Shown: one piece after another, positions 32,397 through 41,496 of the stretch
Position numbering within the stretch: the first letter of the stretch is position 1
Layout of the letters: every line of letters starts with the position of its first letter
Source of the DNA: Candidatus Nanoarchaeia archaeon
GTDB lineage: Archaea; Nanobdellota; Nanobdellia; SCGC-AAA011-G17; JAFCDX01
Reading direction: 5' to 3'
DNA: 64,000 bases
Assembly (NCBI GenBank): GCA_028716945.1
Contig: JAQUOT010000001.1
Span: 466,471 to 530,470, forward strand
The notes under the pieces: model-generated
What the model saw: only the letters and a program-made list of their open reading frames with translations
Told to the model about the DNA's origin: nothing
Databases searched by the model: none
Program-made: the position numbers and the translations under genes

Positions 32397-35240
32397 ATGG
32401 ATACAAGACTAAAAAAGATATCAGAATATGAATGGGGGATTGAAAAAACAGGCAAAATGCTTGTTCCAGGTAAAATATTTGCTTCTAAGAAATTAGTTGA
32501 AGCAATAGAGCCTGAAGCAATCCAACAATTAGCAAACGTTGCAACATTAAAAGGGATCCAAAAGAGTGCTCTGGCAATGCCAGATATACATTCAGGATTG
32601 TTATTAAGTTAGATCTTATAACCCTGAGATGGTTTCCCTATAGGTGGAGTTGCAGCTTTTGATCTAAAAGAAGGTATAATCTCGCCTGGTGGCGTTGGAT
32701 ATGATATTAATTGTTTAACCGAAGATTCCAATATTTTAGGAGAATTTGGTACTTTTAAAGAAATAAAAGATTTTCAAGAGGATTTTATAGAAATTGATTC
32801 CGGTAAAGATTTAATTTTAAAAAAGAAAATTTTCTTGAATAGGTTGACTACTCTCAACATAAAATCTAAGAGATTAGAAGATAAAGAAATAGAATTTTTT
32901 ATGGTAAAAGATAAAGATAATATTTTTGAAATGCAAACAGAATGTAATTTTAATATAAAATCTACTAAAAATCATCCTTTCTTAACAAAAAAAGGAATGA
33001 TCTTACTAAAAGATTTAGAAAAAAATAAAGAAATTGCAATAAATACTTTTAAAGGAGTTAATTATAATCAAAGGATAGATAGGAAAAAAGCTATTTTATC
33101 TAAATTATTTGGATATTTATTAGGCGATGGCTATGTAAATATTTCTAAAAATAAAGGATATATCTCTTTTTATGGACAAAAAGAAGATTTAGAAGAGATA
33201 CAAAAAGATTTGAAAGGATTGGGTTTTAATTCTAATTTAATTTCAAGAGAAAGAAATCATAAAATTAATACAAAATATGGAATTAAAGAATTTAGCGCTA
33301 AGAATTATGAATTATATAATCGATCTAAGGAATTTGCATTTTTATTAAAAGAATTAGGTATGCAACTTGGAAATAAAACAAATCAGAAATTTTTACTTCC
33401 AGATTGGATAATGAATGGAGAAATTTATGTAAAAAGATTGTTTTTGGCAGGATTTTTCGGGGCAGAATTAAGTTCTCCAAGCACTCACACAAAAACAGGA
33501 TTTTATTCTCCTATTTTATCACAAAATAAGAATACTAAATTGAAAAATAATGCAAGAGAATTTTTATTGCAAATAACAAAATTACTAGAAGAATTTGGTG
33601 TTAAAGTTAATAAAATAAGTGAAGATAAAGAATTAGTTAATTTAAGGTTTAGATTAATTATTTCTGCTCAAGAAGATAATTTATTAAATTTATATCAAAA
33701 AATAGGTTATGAATATAATAAAAAAAGAAAAAGATTAGCAGATATAGCCTGTCTGTACATCTTAAAGAAAAAACAAATACAAAAAGAAAGAAGTGAAATT
33801 GCTAATAAAATAAAAGAATATAAGATGAAAGGATTCAAACTTAAAGAATTATATTCTAACTTTTCAGGTAAAGTAAATAAAAGATTTATTGAAAGGCATT
33901 ATTATGAAAAGTGTAATCAAAGAATAAATTTAGATTTCATCTCTTTTGAAGAGTTTAAGAGATTAAAATTAAAAGAATATGAAAAATATGGTTGCATTTT
34001 TGATACTATCAAATCAATTGTTAAATTAAATAAACAAGAGAAGGTATATGATTTTACTGTTAAAGATAATCATAACTTTATTGCAAACAATTTTATAGTT
34101 TCTAATTGTGGAGTAAGAATTTTATCTACTAGTGTTTCTGTAAAAGAATTTCTTAAAAAAAGAGAGCAATTAATTGAAGAAGTTTACAAAAATGTTCCTT
34201 CGGGTTTAGGTAGTAAAGGAAGAATTAAAGTTACTAAAGATTTGTTAATGGAAGTTTTAAAAAAAGGAACAAAATGGGCAGTTGAATCTGGATATGGAAT
34301 TAAAGAAGATATACAAAGAACAGAAGAATATGGTTGCATGCCAAAAGCAGATCCAAGTGTAATTTCAGATACTGCATTAAAAAGAGGAATGCCACAATTA
34401 GGTTCGTTAGGTTCAGGAAATCATTTCTTAGAAGTTCAGCAAGTTGATAATATATTTGATGAAAAAATAGCAAAAGCATTCGGAATTAACAAAGAAAATG
34501 TTACTGTAATGATTCATTGTGGTTCAAGAGGTTTAGGACATCAAGTTGCTAGCGATTATATTAAATTAATGGAAGATAAATTTGGTTTTAAAGATTTAGC
34601 AGATAGAGAATTAATAAATGCTCCAATAAATTCTGATTTGGGTCAGAAGTATTATGGTGCTATGAGTGCAGCAGTAAATTTTGCTTTTGCAAACAGACAA
34701 ATGATAATGCATTGGGTTAGAGATTCTTTTAAAAATGTTTTTGGTGATGTAAAAATTGATTTAATTTATGATGTTGCTCATAACGTGGCTAAAATGGAAA
34801 AACATAAAATTGATAATAAAATAAAAGAAGTTTGTCTGCATAGAAAAGGTGCAACAAGATCTTTTGGTCCTGGAAATGAAAGTTTACCTGAAGTTTATCA
34901 AAAAACAGGAGTGCCGGTATTGATTCCGGGGTCGATGGGAACTTCTTCATATATAATGGTGGGAACAAAAAAAGCAGAAGAAATTTCATTTGGAAGTACT
35001 GCTCATGGTGCTGGAAGAATAATGTCAAGACATTCTGCATTAAAACAATTTAGGGGAGAAACCATTAAAAAAGAATTACATGAAAGAGGAATAGAAGTAA
35101 AATCAGGTTCTTATGCTGGATTAGCTGAAGAAGCACCGGGCGTGTATAAAGATATTGAGTCGGTTATAGAAGTTTCTCATAATGTGGGTTTAGCAAGTAA
35201 AGTAGCAAAAGTTGTTCCTTTATGTGTTATTAAAGGTTAA
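32397..35240 (+). CDS. rtcB: RNA-splicing ligase RtcB, interrupted by a BHB intron and an intein
   Basis: The reading frame breaks at 32610-32612 (TAG) shortly after MPDIHSG. Removing 32599-32628 joins 32598 to 32629, restores the invariant MPDIHSGYGFPIGGVAAFD and continues to 35240. Predicted precursor 937 aa; after removal of the 465-aa intein, 472 aa, normal for RtcB. Conserved parts: GYDIN/CGVRIL (metal-binding Cys), IHCGSRGLGHQ, CLHRKGATRSFGPGNE, PGSMGTSSYIM and STAHGAGRIMSR (guanylated His). RtcB joins 2',3'-cyclic phosphate and 5'-OH ends, the very ends produced by BHB cutting, so this mRNA needs its own product. Confidence 0.88.
32599..32628 (+). other. BHB-type pre-mRNA intron in rtcB (30 nt)
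   Basis: Inner helix GTTAT(T)AAG with CTTATAAC (32600-32608 with 32615-32622); 5' bulge ATT (32597-32599) cut after the second base; central helix CAGG/CCTG (32593-32596 with 32623-32626, extendable by one T-A pair); 3' bulge AGA (32627-32629) cut after the second base. The cut sites predicted from structure are exactly those needed to rebuild the Tyr codon. Confidence 0.85.
32712..34106 (+). other. Intein in RtcB with LAGLIDADG endonuclease domain
   Basis: 465 codons between GYDIN and CGVRIL. N-terminal block CLTEDSNILGEFGTF (Cys1), block B STKNHPFLT, endonuclease motifs LFGYLLGDGYVN and LFLAGFFGAELSS (second acid as Glu), C-terminal blocks VYDFTVKDNHNFIANNF and IVSN before Cys+1. The penultimate residue is Ser instead of the usual His. 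It sits directly before the catalytic metal-binding cysteine. Confidence 0.92.
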
Positions 35241-35242
35241 AT

Positions 35243-35803
35243 TTATTTTTTAAGAAGTAGCATGGCGGCTTTATATTTTGGTTCTATTATTTTCTTTGAA
35301 TTTTCTAAATGCAATTGTTTCCATTTATTTTCTAATTTTTTCCTTACGGTTTCTTGTGCTTCTATTTGATTAAGTTTTTCGTATATAAAGGCTGCTTTAA
35401 ATAATCCTCCAATACATTCAAAATTGCTCATAGCATCTGCTTCAGCTATAATTTGTTCTTCAACAGATATTCTTTTTCTATTTTGAGAACCTCGATGATT
35501 TAATATACACTGTTTTACTTTGCCTATTTTTTCTTTAGGATAACCAAATTCTGTTAATTTTTTCTCTGCTATTTTAGCTCCACTAATATGATGGTCTTTT
35601 CTACCTTCTATAATTGATCCTATATCATGCAACCAAGCCGCTATAGTCACTATTTCTTTATCTGCTTTTAATTCTTCAGCTAATATTTTTGCATAATTTA
35701 CTACAGGTGTGAAATGGAATAAGTAAGGTTCATAACCATATTTACTAGAAGGTTTCTTGCATTCTTCTTCAACAAAATTTCTTACTTTTTCTATGATATC
35801 CAT
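35243..35803 (-). CDS. HD-domain phosphohydrolase
   Basis: 186 residues with the HD ligands in order: H of YLFHFTPVVNYAKIL, the AAWLHDIG pair, HHISGAKIAEK, CILNHRGS and AEADAMSNF. This is the small uncharacterised HD family found widely in archaea and bacteria, acting on phosphomonoesters or nucleotides. Convergent with rtcB, 2 nt apart. Substrate not predictable from sequence. Confidence 0.85.
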   Translation of the reverse strand: MDIIEKVRNFVEEECKKPSSKYGYEPYLFHFTPVVNYAKILAEELKADKEIVTIAAWLHDIGSIIEGRKDHHISGAKIAEKKLTEFGYPKEKIGKVKQCILNHRGSQNRKRISVEEQIIAEADAMSNFECIGGLFKAAFIYEKLNQIEAQETVRKKLENKWKQLHLENSKKIIEPKYKAAMLLLKK

Positions 35804-35858
35804 AATTAAAAGTCATATACTTAAATTAATAAATATTATGGTGATTAATCTTATATAA

Positions 35859-36809
35859 TTATAAATCTTTTTGAAATTCTTTAATTTCTTTTTTCATGTC
35901 TTCAATGTTTTTAGTTAAACTTACTTTTGTTCTTAGCTTTACTATATTAGGCATACCTCTCATAAAATTCAAAGCATGTCTTTTTGCATTTACAAAGTCA
36001 AAACAGTCATATTTTTTAGTTAATTCTAGATATTCAAAAAATAAATTTAATTTTTCTTTATTACTAATTTTATTTTCTTTTTTATTTTTCAAATAATAAT
36101 TAATTTCTTTAAAAATAGCAGGATTTGTCATCGCCGCTCTTCCAAGCATAATTCCATCACATTTTGTTTTTTCTAATATTTCATAAGCATCTTTTCCAGA
36201 AAATACATCTCCATTTCCAATAACAGGAATTTTTACATTTTCTTTAATTTCTTTTATTTTATTCCAGTCTGCTTTTCCAGAATATCCTTGTTTTGCTGTT
36301 CTTGCATGTACGATGATAGCAGAAGCTCCTGCTTTTTCAACTATTTTTGCAATTTTCAAACCTAAATCTGGTTTTGTAATTCCAATTCTTATTTTTGCAG
36401 TCACAGGAATATTAACAGTTTTTACAATTGCTTCAATAATTTCTCCAATTTTTGTAGGTCTTTTTAATAAAGCAGCTCCTGCTCCTTGTTTTATTATTTT
36501 TATATCTGGACATCCAAAATTAAAATCAATAATATCTGCTCCTGCTTTTTCCGCTTCTTTAGCAGCAAACTCAATCATTTTAGTATTTGCTCCAAATAAT
36601 TGAACTGCAATAGGTTTTTCTTCTTTAACAAAAGATAATTTCTTTAAAGTTGCTTTATTGGTTTTAAAAATAGCATTTGCATTTATCATTTCTGTAAAAA
36701 CTAATCCACAATCATATTTTTTGCAAAGAACTCTAAAAGCTTGATCATTTATAGCTACCATTGGTGCTAATACAAGATTATTTTTTAATTTTAAGTTTTT
36801 AATATTCAT
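35859..36809 (-). CDS. tRNA-dihydrouridine synthase
   Basis: 316 residues of TIM-barrel Dus: NLVLAPMVAINDQAFRVLCK, IDFNFGCPDIKIIKQGAGAAL (FMN site, catalytic Cys in FGCP), VTAKIRIGI, IIVHARTAKQGYSGKADW, PVIGNGDVFSG and CDGIMLGRAAMTNPAIF. It reduces uridines in the D-loop of tRNA with FMN and NADPH. The protein is short of the C-terminal helical domain of bacterial Dus but typical for archaea. Transcribed toward the HD gene; the tRNA-Thr gene lies just upstream. Confidence 0.94.
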   Translation of the reverse strand: MNIKNLKLKNNLVLAPMVAINDQAFRVLCKKYDCGLVFTEMINANAIFKTNKATLKKLSFVKEEKPIAVQLFGANTKMIEFAAKEAEKAGADIIDFNFGCPDIKIIKQGAGAALLKRPTKIGEIIEAIVKTVNIPVTAKIRIGITKPDLGLKIAKIVEKAGASAIIVHARTAKQGYSGKADWNKIKEIKENVKIPVIGNGDVFSGKDAYEILEKTKCDGIMLGRAAMTNPAIFKEINYYLKNKKENKISNKEKLNLFFEYLELTKKYDCFDFVNAKRHALNFMRGMPNIVKLRTKVSLTKNIEDMKKEIKEFQKDL

Positions 36810-36815
36810 TTTAAT

Positions 36816-36887
36816 AGCCCTATGCAGGACTTGAACCTGCGACCCTCGCTTTACGGGAGCGATACTCTACCACTGAGCTAATAGGGC
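36816..36887 (-). tRNA. tRNA-Thr (anticodon CGT) with C33
   Basis: Acceptor GCCCTAT/ATAGGGC, D-stem GCTC/GAGT, anticodon stem TCGCT/AGCGA with loop CCCGTAA, T-arm GCAGG/CCTGC, discriminator T. Anticodon CGT reads ACG. Position 33 is C rather than the nearly invariant U. No intron and no encoded CCA. Confidence 0.88.
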
Positions 36888-36911
36888 GCAAAATTAAAAG
36901 AATAAATGATT

Positions 36912-37058
36912 TTATAATTGTTCCGTAATTTTATCTTTGTATTTAGACTGGCAAGCATTACAAACCACTTTCTTTTTACCATCTTTTTTAATATAGCTAC
37001 CAAAGATTTTTTCTAGGAAATTAGGTTCTATTGACTTTTTACAAATATCACATTTCAT
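36912..37058 (-). CDS. Small zinc-finger protein, 48 aa
   Basis: MKCDICKKSIEPNFLEKIFG then KKVVCNACQSKYKDKI: two CxxC knuckles about 30 residues apart, a treble-clef or zinc-ribbon type found in many archaea with ribosome- or translation-linked genes. I reject a start further upstream, which would read back through the ABCE1 gene's first codons. It is divergent from ABCE1. Confidence 0.75.
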   Translation of the reverse strand: MKCDICKKSIEPNFLEKIFGSYIKKDGKKKVVCNACQSKYKDKITEQL

Positions 37059-37088
37059 ATAATTTACAGTAACTTTGTATTTAAAAAT

Positions 37089-37099
37089 CTTTATAAATC
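37089..37099. promoter_or_regulatory. TATA element between zinc-finger gene and ABCE1
   Basis: CTTTATAAATC lies 26 nt before the ABCE1 ATG (37120) and supports that start over an upstream ATG at 37075, which would overlap the box. The near-symmetric core may also drive the divergent gene at 37058. Confidence 0.5.
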
Positions 37100-37119
37100 C
37101 TATAAAACCATTTATCTTT

Positions 37120-38877
37120 ATGACAAGAATAGCTATTATAAAGAAGGAGAAGTGTTTTCCTACTAAATGTAATGAATTATGCAAAGGGTTATGCCCCATT
37201 AATAGAGCAGGAAAAGAATGCATTTTAATTGGTAAAACTGCTAAAATAGAAGAATCTTTATGTGTTGGTTGTGGGATATGCCCTTTACGTTGCCCTTATC
37301 AAGCAATTTCTATTGTTAATTTACCTGAAAAGCTAGAAGAGCAAATGCATAGATTTGGAGAAAATTCATTTGAATTATATTCTCTTCCCTTAGTTAAACA
37401 AAATACTGTTGTTGGAGTAATAGGAAGAAATGGTATTGGTAAAACTACTGCATTAAACATTTTAGCAGGAGTTGTAAAACCTAATCTTGGAAATTATAAA
37501 AATCCTCCAACAGATAAAGAAATAATCGCTAAATTTTCTAAAAAATGGATTGGAACTTATTTTACAAAATTATTTGCTAATAAAATGAAAATTTCTTACA
37601 AACCACAAAGAGTAGAACTATTAAAAGAAATGTTTAATGATACTGTTAAGGATTTATTAAAAAGGGTAGATGAAAGAGAACAGTTTGATGTACTTGTAGA
37701 AGAATTAGAATTAACCAATATTCTTTCTAGGAGCATTAAAGATTTATCTGGAGGAGAATTACAAAGAGTTGCTATAGCTGCTTGTATGTTAAAAAGAGCA
37801 GAAGTTTATTATTTTGATGAACCTGCTTCTTTCTTAGATATTTCTCATAGAATAAAAATTGCAAAATTAATAAGAAAATTAGCAGAAGAAAATGTTAGCA
37901 TTATTGTAATTGAACACGATTTAGCAACCTTAGATTATATTTCTGATGAAATTCAAATTGTTTATGGTAAACCCGCATGTTATGGTATATTTTCACAATC
38001 AAAAGCAGTTCGTAGAGGAATAAATGAATATTTGGATGGATTTTTACCTGACGAAAACATAAGATTTAGAGATTATTCAATAAAATATGCTCATACAGTT
38101 AGAGAATCTGCAACAATTAAACAACTTGCTTTTGAAATTCCAACTTTAATTAAGAAATTTAAAGATTTTTCTTTAGAAATTAAACCAGGAAGATTACATA
38201 AACAAGAAATATTAACAATTGTTGGAGCAAATGGTCTTGGTAAAAGTACTTTTTTAAAATTATTAGCTAAAGAATTAAAATCTGAAACAGGAGAAGTACC
38301 TGAAATAAAAATTTCTTACAAACCTCAAGGTTTAGAAGCAGAAGATAAAAAAGTTATTGATTATTTGCAAGATATTGCTGGAAATGAATATGATTCCGGT
38401 TGGTATAAACAAAATATTCTTGAAAAATTAAACATTAATGATATTTTAAATAATAATATGTCTGAATTATCTGGTGGAGAATTACAAAAAGTTTTGGTTG
38501 CTGGTTGTTTATCCAAAGAAGCAGATTTATTTTTAATTGATGAACCCTCTGCATTTATCGATGTAGAAGATAGATTGGCTATAGCTGAAGTTATTCGTGA
38601 TTTTATACAGAAAAATGAAACTACAGCAATCATTGTAGATCATGATATTCAATTTATTGATTATATTTCTGATTCTATATTGGTTTTTGAAGGAATTCCA
38701 GGAAAAGAGGGAAATGTTTATTGGTCTAAGAACAAAGAAGAAGGAATGAATAGAGTTTTAAAATTCCTAGATATAACTTACAGACAAGATAAGGAAACAC
38801 ATAGACCTAGAATTAATAAACCAGGTTCACAATTAGATTCAGAACAAAGAAAATCAGGAAAATATTATTATAAATGA
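37120..38877 (+). CDS. Ribosome recycling ATPase ABCE1 (Rli1)
   Basis: 585 residues from MTRIAIIKKEKCFPTKC. Two [4Fe-4S] ferredoxin-like sets: C-x4-C-x3-C (KCFPTKCNELCKGLCPI) and CVGCGICPLRCP. Two ABC modules follow: Walker A GRNGIGKTTAL and GANGLGKSTFL; signatures LSGGELQRVAIA and LSGGELQKVLVA; Walker B YYFDEPASFLDISHR and FLIDEPSAFIDVEDR; hinge RPRINKPGSQLD. It splits 70S ribosomes with aRF1 or aPelota and is near-universal in archaea and eukaryotes. Confidence 0.97.
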   Translation: MTRIAIIKKEKCFPTKCNELCKGLCPINRAGKECILIGKTAKIEESLCVGCGICPLRCPYQAISIVNLPEKLEEQMHRFGENSFELYSLPLVKQNTVVGVIGRNGIGKTTALNILAGVVKPNLGNYKNPPTDKEIIAKFSKKWIGTYFTKLFANKMKISYKPQRVELLKEMFNDTVKDLLKRVDEREQFDVLVEELELTNILSRSIKDLSGGELQRVAIAACMLKRAEVYYFDEPASFLDISHRIKIAKLIRKLAEENVSIIVIEHDLATLDYISDEIQIVYGKPACYGIFSQSKAVRRGINEYLDGFLPDENIRFRDYSIKYAHTVRESATIKQLAFEIPTLIKKFKDFSLEIKPGRLHKQEILTIVGANGLGKSTFLKLLAKELKSETGEVPEIKISYKPQGLEAEDKKVIDYLQDIAGNEYDSGWYKQNILEKLNINDILNNNMSELSGGELQKVLVAGCLSKEADLFLIDEPSAFIDVEDRLAIAEVIRDFIQKNETTAIIVDHDIQFIDYISDSILVFEGIPGKEGNVYWSKNKEEGMNRVLKFLDITYRQDKETHRPRINKPGSQLDSEQRKSGKYYYK

Positions 38878-39780
38878 TCAATTTTTATAACTAGCATAAA
38901 TCAAAGGTAAAGCAATAGTTGCATCACAATTTACATTAACAAATTTTCCTTTTTCAGACATTTTTCCCCAAGAAATTCCTTCTTTTAGTTCAGCACCTGA
39001 AGAACCACCGAAATCTGCTCTATCTGTAGTAATTTGTATTCCGTATGAAGCAGGACTTGAAAATTGCATTGCTTGTTGAATATAATTCTTTGGTACACCC
39101 CCACCAACATAAAATATGGCTTTTTTCTTCTCAACAAAAGCAATATCTAAAATTTCTTTTAAATCTTCAAATTCATTCATCTCAACTTTTTTTCCTTGAA
39201 CTAAATGATTCCATATCATTAATCCAATTCCAGAATCAGTAATGGCAGGAACAAACAAAGGTATTTTTTTCTTGTAACAAGCAGTTAAAATAGAATCTTC
39301 TTTATTTACTAATTTTCCAATTTCCCATAAAAATTCTTTAACAGTTTTTTTATCTTTAAATTTATCAAAGTTTTTATTAAAAAATTCTTCTAAATCTTGA
39401 TAAACATCAGACTTCATGAAAACATCATAAATTCTGTCAATATTTTGTTTATGTAACTCAGAATCATTGATATTTGCATTTCCCATATAATGATGATTTC
39501 CTAGAGCTTCAATTAAATCATGAGTTAAATTAGCTCCAGTAGAAACTAAAACATCAATTGTTCCATCATTTATCATATCAACTACAATTTGCTTCATTCC
39601 AGCAGGCACCATAGCACCAGCAAATCCAAAAAATAATTTGCATTTATCTTTTTTACACTCTTTTAAAATTTCAGCTGCTTTATAGATTTTATTTGCATTA
39701 AAACCTAAAGAACCCATAGAATTAACTAATTCCTTTACTTTCAGCTCCTTGGTTATTTTGATTGGTTTGACTGGTTCCAT
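38878..39780 (-). CDS. Deoxyhypusine synthase
   Basis: 300 residues: [91 protein letters not shown] and [12 protein letters not shown] with the catalytic Lys. It moves the aminobutyl group of spermidine to a lysine of aIF5A using NAD. The start lies inside the end of the arginine decarboxylase gene (59-nt overlap), kept because the N-terminus matches the family from residue 3. A downstream ATG at 39717 would avoid the overlap but lose conserved residues. Confidence 0.93.
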   Translation of the reverse strand: MEPVKPIKITKELKVKELVNSMGSLGFNANKIYKAAEILKECKKDKCKLFFGFAGAMVPAGMKQIVVDMINDGTIDVLVSTGANLTHDLIEALGNHHYMGNANINDSELHKQNIDRIYDVFMKSDVYQDLEEFFNKNFDKFKDKKTVKEFLWEIGKLVNKEDSILTACYKKKIPLFVPAITDSGIGLMIWNHLVQGKKVEMNEFEDLKEILDIAFVEKKKAIFYVGGGVPKNYIQQAMQFSSPASYGIQITTDRADFGGSSGAELKEGISWGKMSEKGKFVNVNCDATIALPLIYASYKN

Positions 39781-40354
39781 TCTTGTCTAATACTACATCC
39801 TCACCTAAAAAGACCGCAGCTGCTATAACTGTAGTCCAACACCTCTCTATTTTGTTACCTATTGCAGATTGGCATATGTGACTTGTTTTAAAAATCTTTC
39901 CACTTGCCTTATACACCTTTTCTCTGTCTTCCCAGGCTGTTTCAGAGTCAAATGGTACACCTAAGGTAGTTGCTAACATTGTAGCTGCTATATCTTCTGC
40001 ATATTCTCCTGATTTTTCATCGGTTTCTCCATAAGCATGATGTTCTGATAAATAACCATATTGTTCTGTTCTTTCTGAAGGTACTGCTAAACCAATAGCA
40101 GCAGAAACCAATCTATTTTGTTCTTCTGTTTCATTTCTAGCCATAACACAATAAGTTATTTCTCCTGAGATTAAACGTTTTATTCCTTCTTCTTTAGAAA
40201 TGATTTTACATCCTGGAGGTAAAATACTAGAAACATAAACCAAATTACATTTTTCTATGCCTGCATCTCTCAATGCTAATTCAAAAGAAGAAAGTCTGTT
40301 TTTATTTTCTCCTTTTCCTTTTGTAAAAAAAACATATTTTGGTACGAAAGTCAT
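39722..40354 (-). CDS. Pyruvoyl-dependent arginine decarboxylase
   Basis: 210 residues with the self-cleaving site [14 protein letters not shown] (cut between the two Ser, the second becoming the pyruvoyl group), [20 protein letters not shown] and [20 protein letters not shown]. It makes agmatine from arginine, the first step to putrescine and spermidine. The next gene, deoxyhypusine synthase, consumes spermidine, so this is a coherent pair. The C-terminal tail ([15 protein letters not shown]) is low-complexity and is where the genes overlap. Confidence 0.95.
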   Translation of the reverse strand: MTFVPKYVFFTKGKGENKNRLSSFELALRDAGIEKCNLVYVSSILPPGCKIISKEEGIKRLISGEITYCVMARNETEEQNRLVSAAIGLAVPSERTEQYGYLSEHHAYGETDEKSGEYAEDIAATMLATTLGVPFDSETAWEDREKVYKASGKIFKTSHICQSAIGNKIERCWTTVIAAAVFLGEDVVLDKNGTSQTNQNNQGAESKGIS

Positions 40355-40416
40355 TTTTTTAAATTAAAAAATTTGTTTAACAATTAGTTTAAATAGTTTT
40401 CTATTTTTTAAAATAC

Positions 40417-41478
40417 ATGAAGAAAATTTTCATAAAAACCTATGGATGTCAAAGTAATATTGCAGATTCTGAACAACTAGCTGGAATACTTTCAAAAAAA
40501 TATAAAATAGTTGATTCTTTAGAAAAAGCAGACATAATAATATTAAATAGTTGTGCAGTAAAATTAAGAACTTTAAATAAACAATTAGATTTCATTAAAA
40601 ACATTCCTAAAAATAAAAAAATATTTATTGGAGGATGTTTACCTAAAATAGTTAACTTGAGAAAAACTTATCCAAATATTTCTGGTTTTTTTGATACAAA
40701 TACAATTTTGAAGGTTCCTGAACTGATTTTAGAAGATTATATTATTATTTCAAATGAAAAAGAGCATAGAATTAATCTTCCAAGAGTAAGAAAGACAAAA
40801 GATTTAGCTATAATTAATATTTGTCAAGGTTGTGAAGGAAATTGTGGATACTGTGCCGCAAAATTATCGCGTGGTGAGTTAAAATCCTATAAAATTGAAG
40901 ATATTTTAAAAGAATTTAAACAAGCTTTGAAGGAAAAATGTACTAAATTTTATTTAACCGGACAGGATACGGGTTGTTATGGTTTTGATCTTAAAACAAA
41001 CTTACCTTCTTTATTAAAAGAGATATTAAAGATAAAAGGAGATTATAAAATAAGAATAGGCATGATGAATCCCAATAATATATTAAATTTCTTAGATGAG
41101 CTAATTAAAATTTATAAAAATGAGCATATTGTTAAATTTTTACATATTCCAATTCAGTCTGGTTCTGATAAAGTTCTTAAAGAAATGAATAGATTTTACA
41201 AAGTTAAAGATTTTGAGTTAATTGTTAAGAAATTTAGAAAAGAAATTCCAGAAATAAAAATAAGTACTGATATAATTTGTGGATATCCAACAGAAACAGA
41301 ACAAGATTTCAAAAAAACTTTAGATTTGATTGAAAAAGTAAAACCAGATGTTTTGAATATATCTAAATTTTCTTCTATGCATAATACAAGAGCTTCTAAA
41401 CTAAAACAATTGTCTTCTGAAATAATTAAAGATAGAAGTGTTAGACTGACTAAGTTATTTAAGAGTTTAAAGAAATAA
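40417..41478 (+). CDS. Radical SAM tRNA methylthiotransferase (MtaB/CDKAL1-type), no TRAM domain
   Basis: 353 residues. The N-terminal UPF0004 domain has three Cys (KTYGCQSNIADSEQL, LNSCAVKLRT, IGGCLPK); the radical SAM cluster is CQGCEGNCGYCAAKLSRGEL; the family phrase FLHIPIQSGSDKVLKEMNR is present, then STDIICGYPTETEQDF. Methylthiotransferases add a methylthio group to t6A37 or i6A37; archaeal members act on t6A. The C-terminal TRAM domain (about 60 residues) is missing: the protein stops after TKLFKSLKK. Confidence 0.88.
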   Translation: MKKIFIKTYGCQSNIADSEQLAGILSKKYKIVDSLEKADIIILNSCAVKLRTLNKQLDFIKNIPKNKKIFIGGCLPKIVNLRKTYPNISGFFDTNTILKVPELILEDYIIISNEKEHRINLPRVRKTKDLAIINICQGCEGNCGYCAAKLSRGELKSYKIEDILKEFKQALKEKCTKFYLTGQDTGCYGFDLKTNLPSLLKEILKIKGDYKIRIGMMNPNNILNFLDELIKIYKNEHIVKFLHIPIQSGSDKVLKEMNRFYKVKDFELIVKKFRKEIPEIKISTDIICGYPTETEQDFKKTLDLIEKVKPDVLNISKFSSMHNTRASKLKQLSSEIIKDRSVRLTKLFKSLKK

Positions 41479-41496
41479 AGTAGTTAAGTTAAATTT

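Noticed and set aside
32397-32612. Truncated rtcB pseudogene followed by a separate gene at 32835
   Set aside because: The 30-nt BHB intron and a complete intein restore one full-length RtcB with all active-site motifs.
37075-37119. Upstream start for ABCE1 and N-terminal extension of the zinc-finger gene to 37223
   Set aside because: Both extensions overlap the promoter box and each other and are not family-like; starts at 37120 and 37058 fit homology and TATA spacing.
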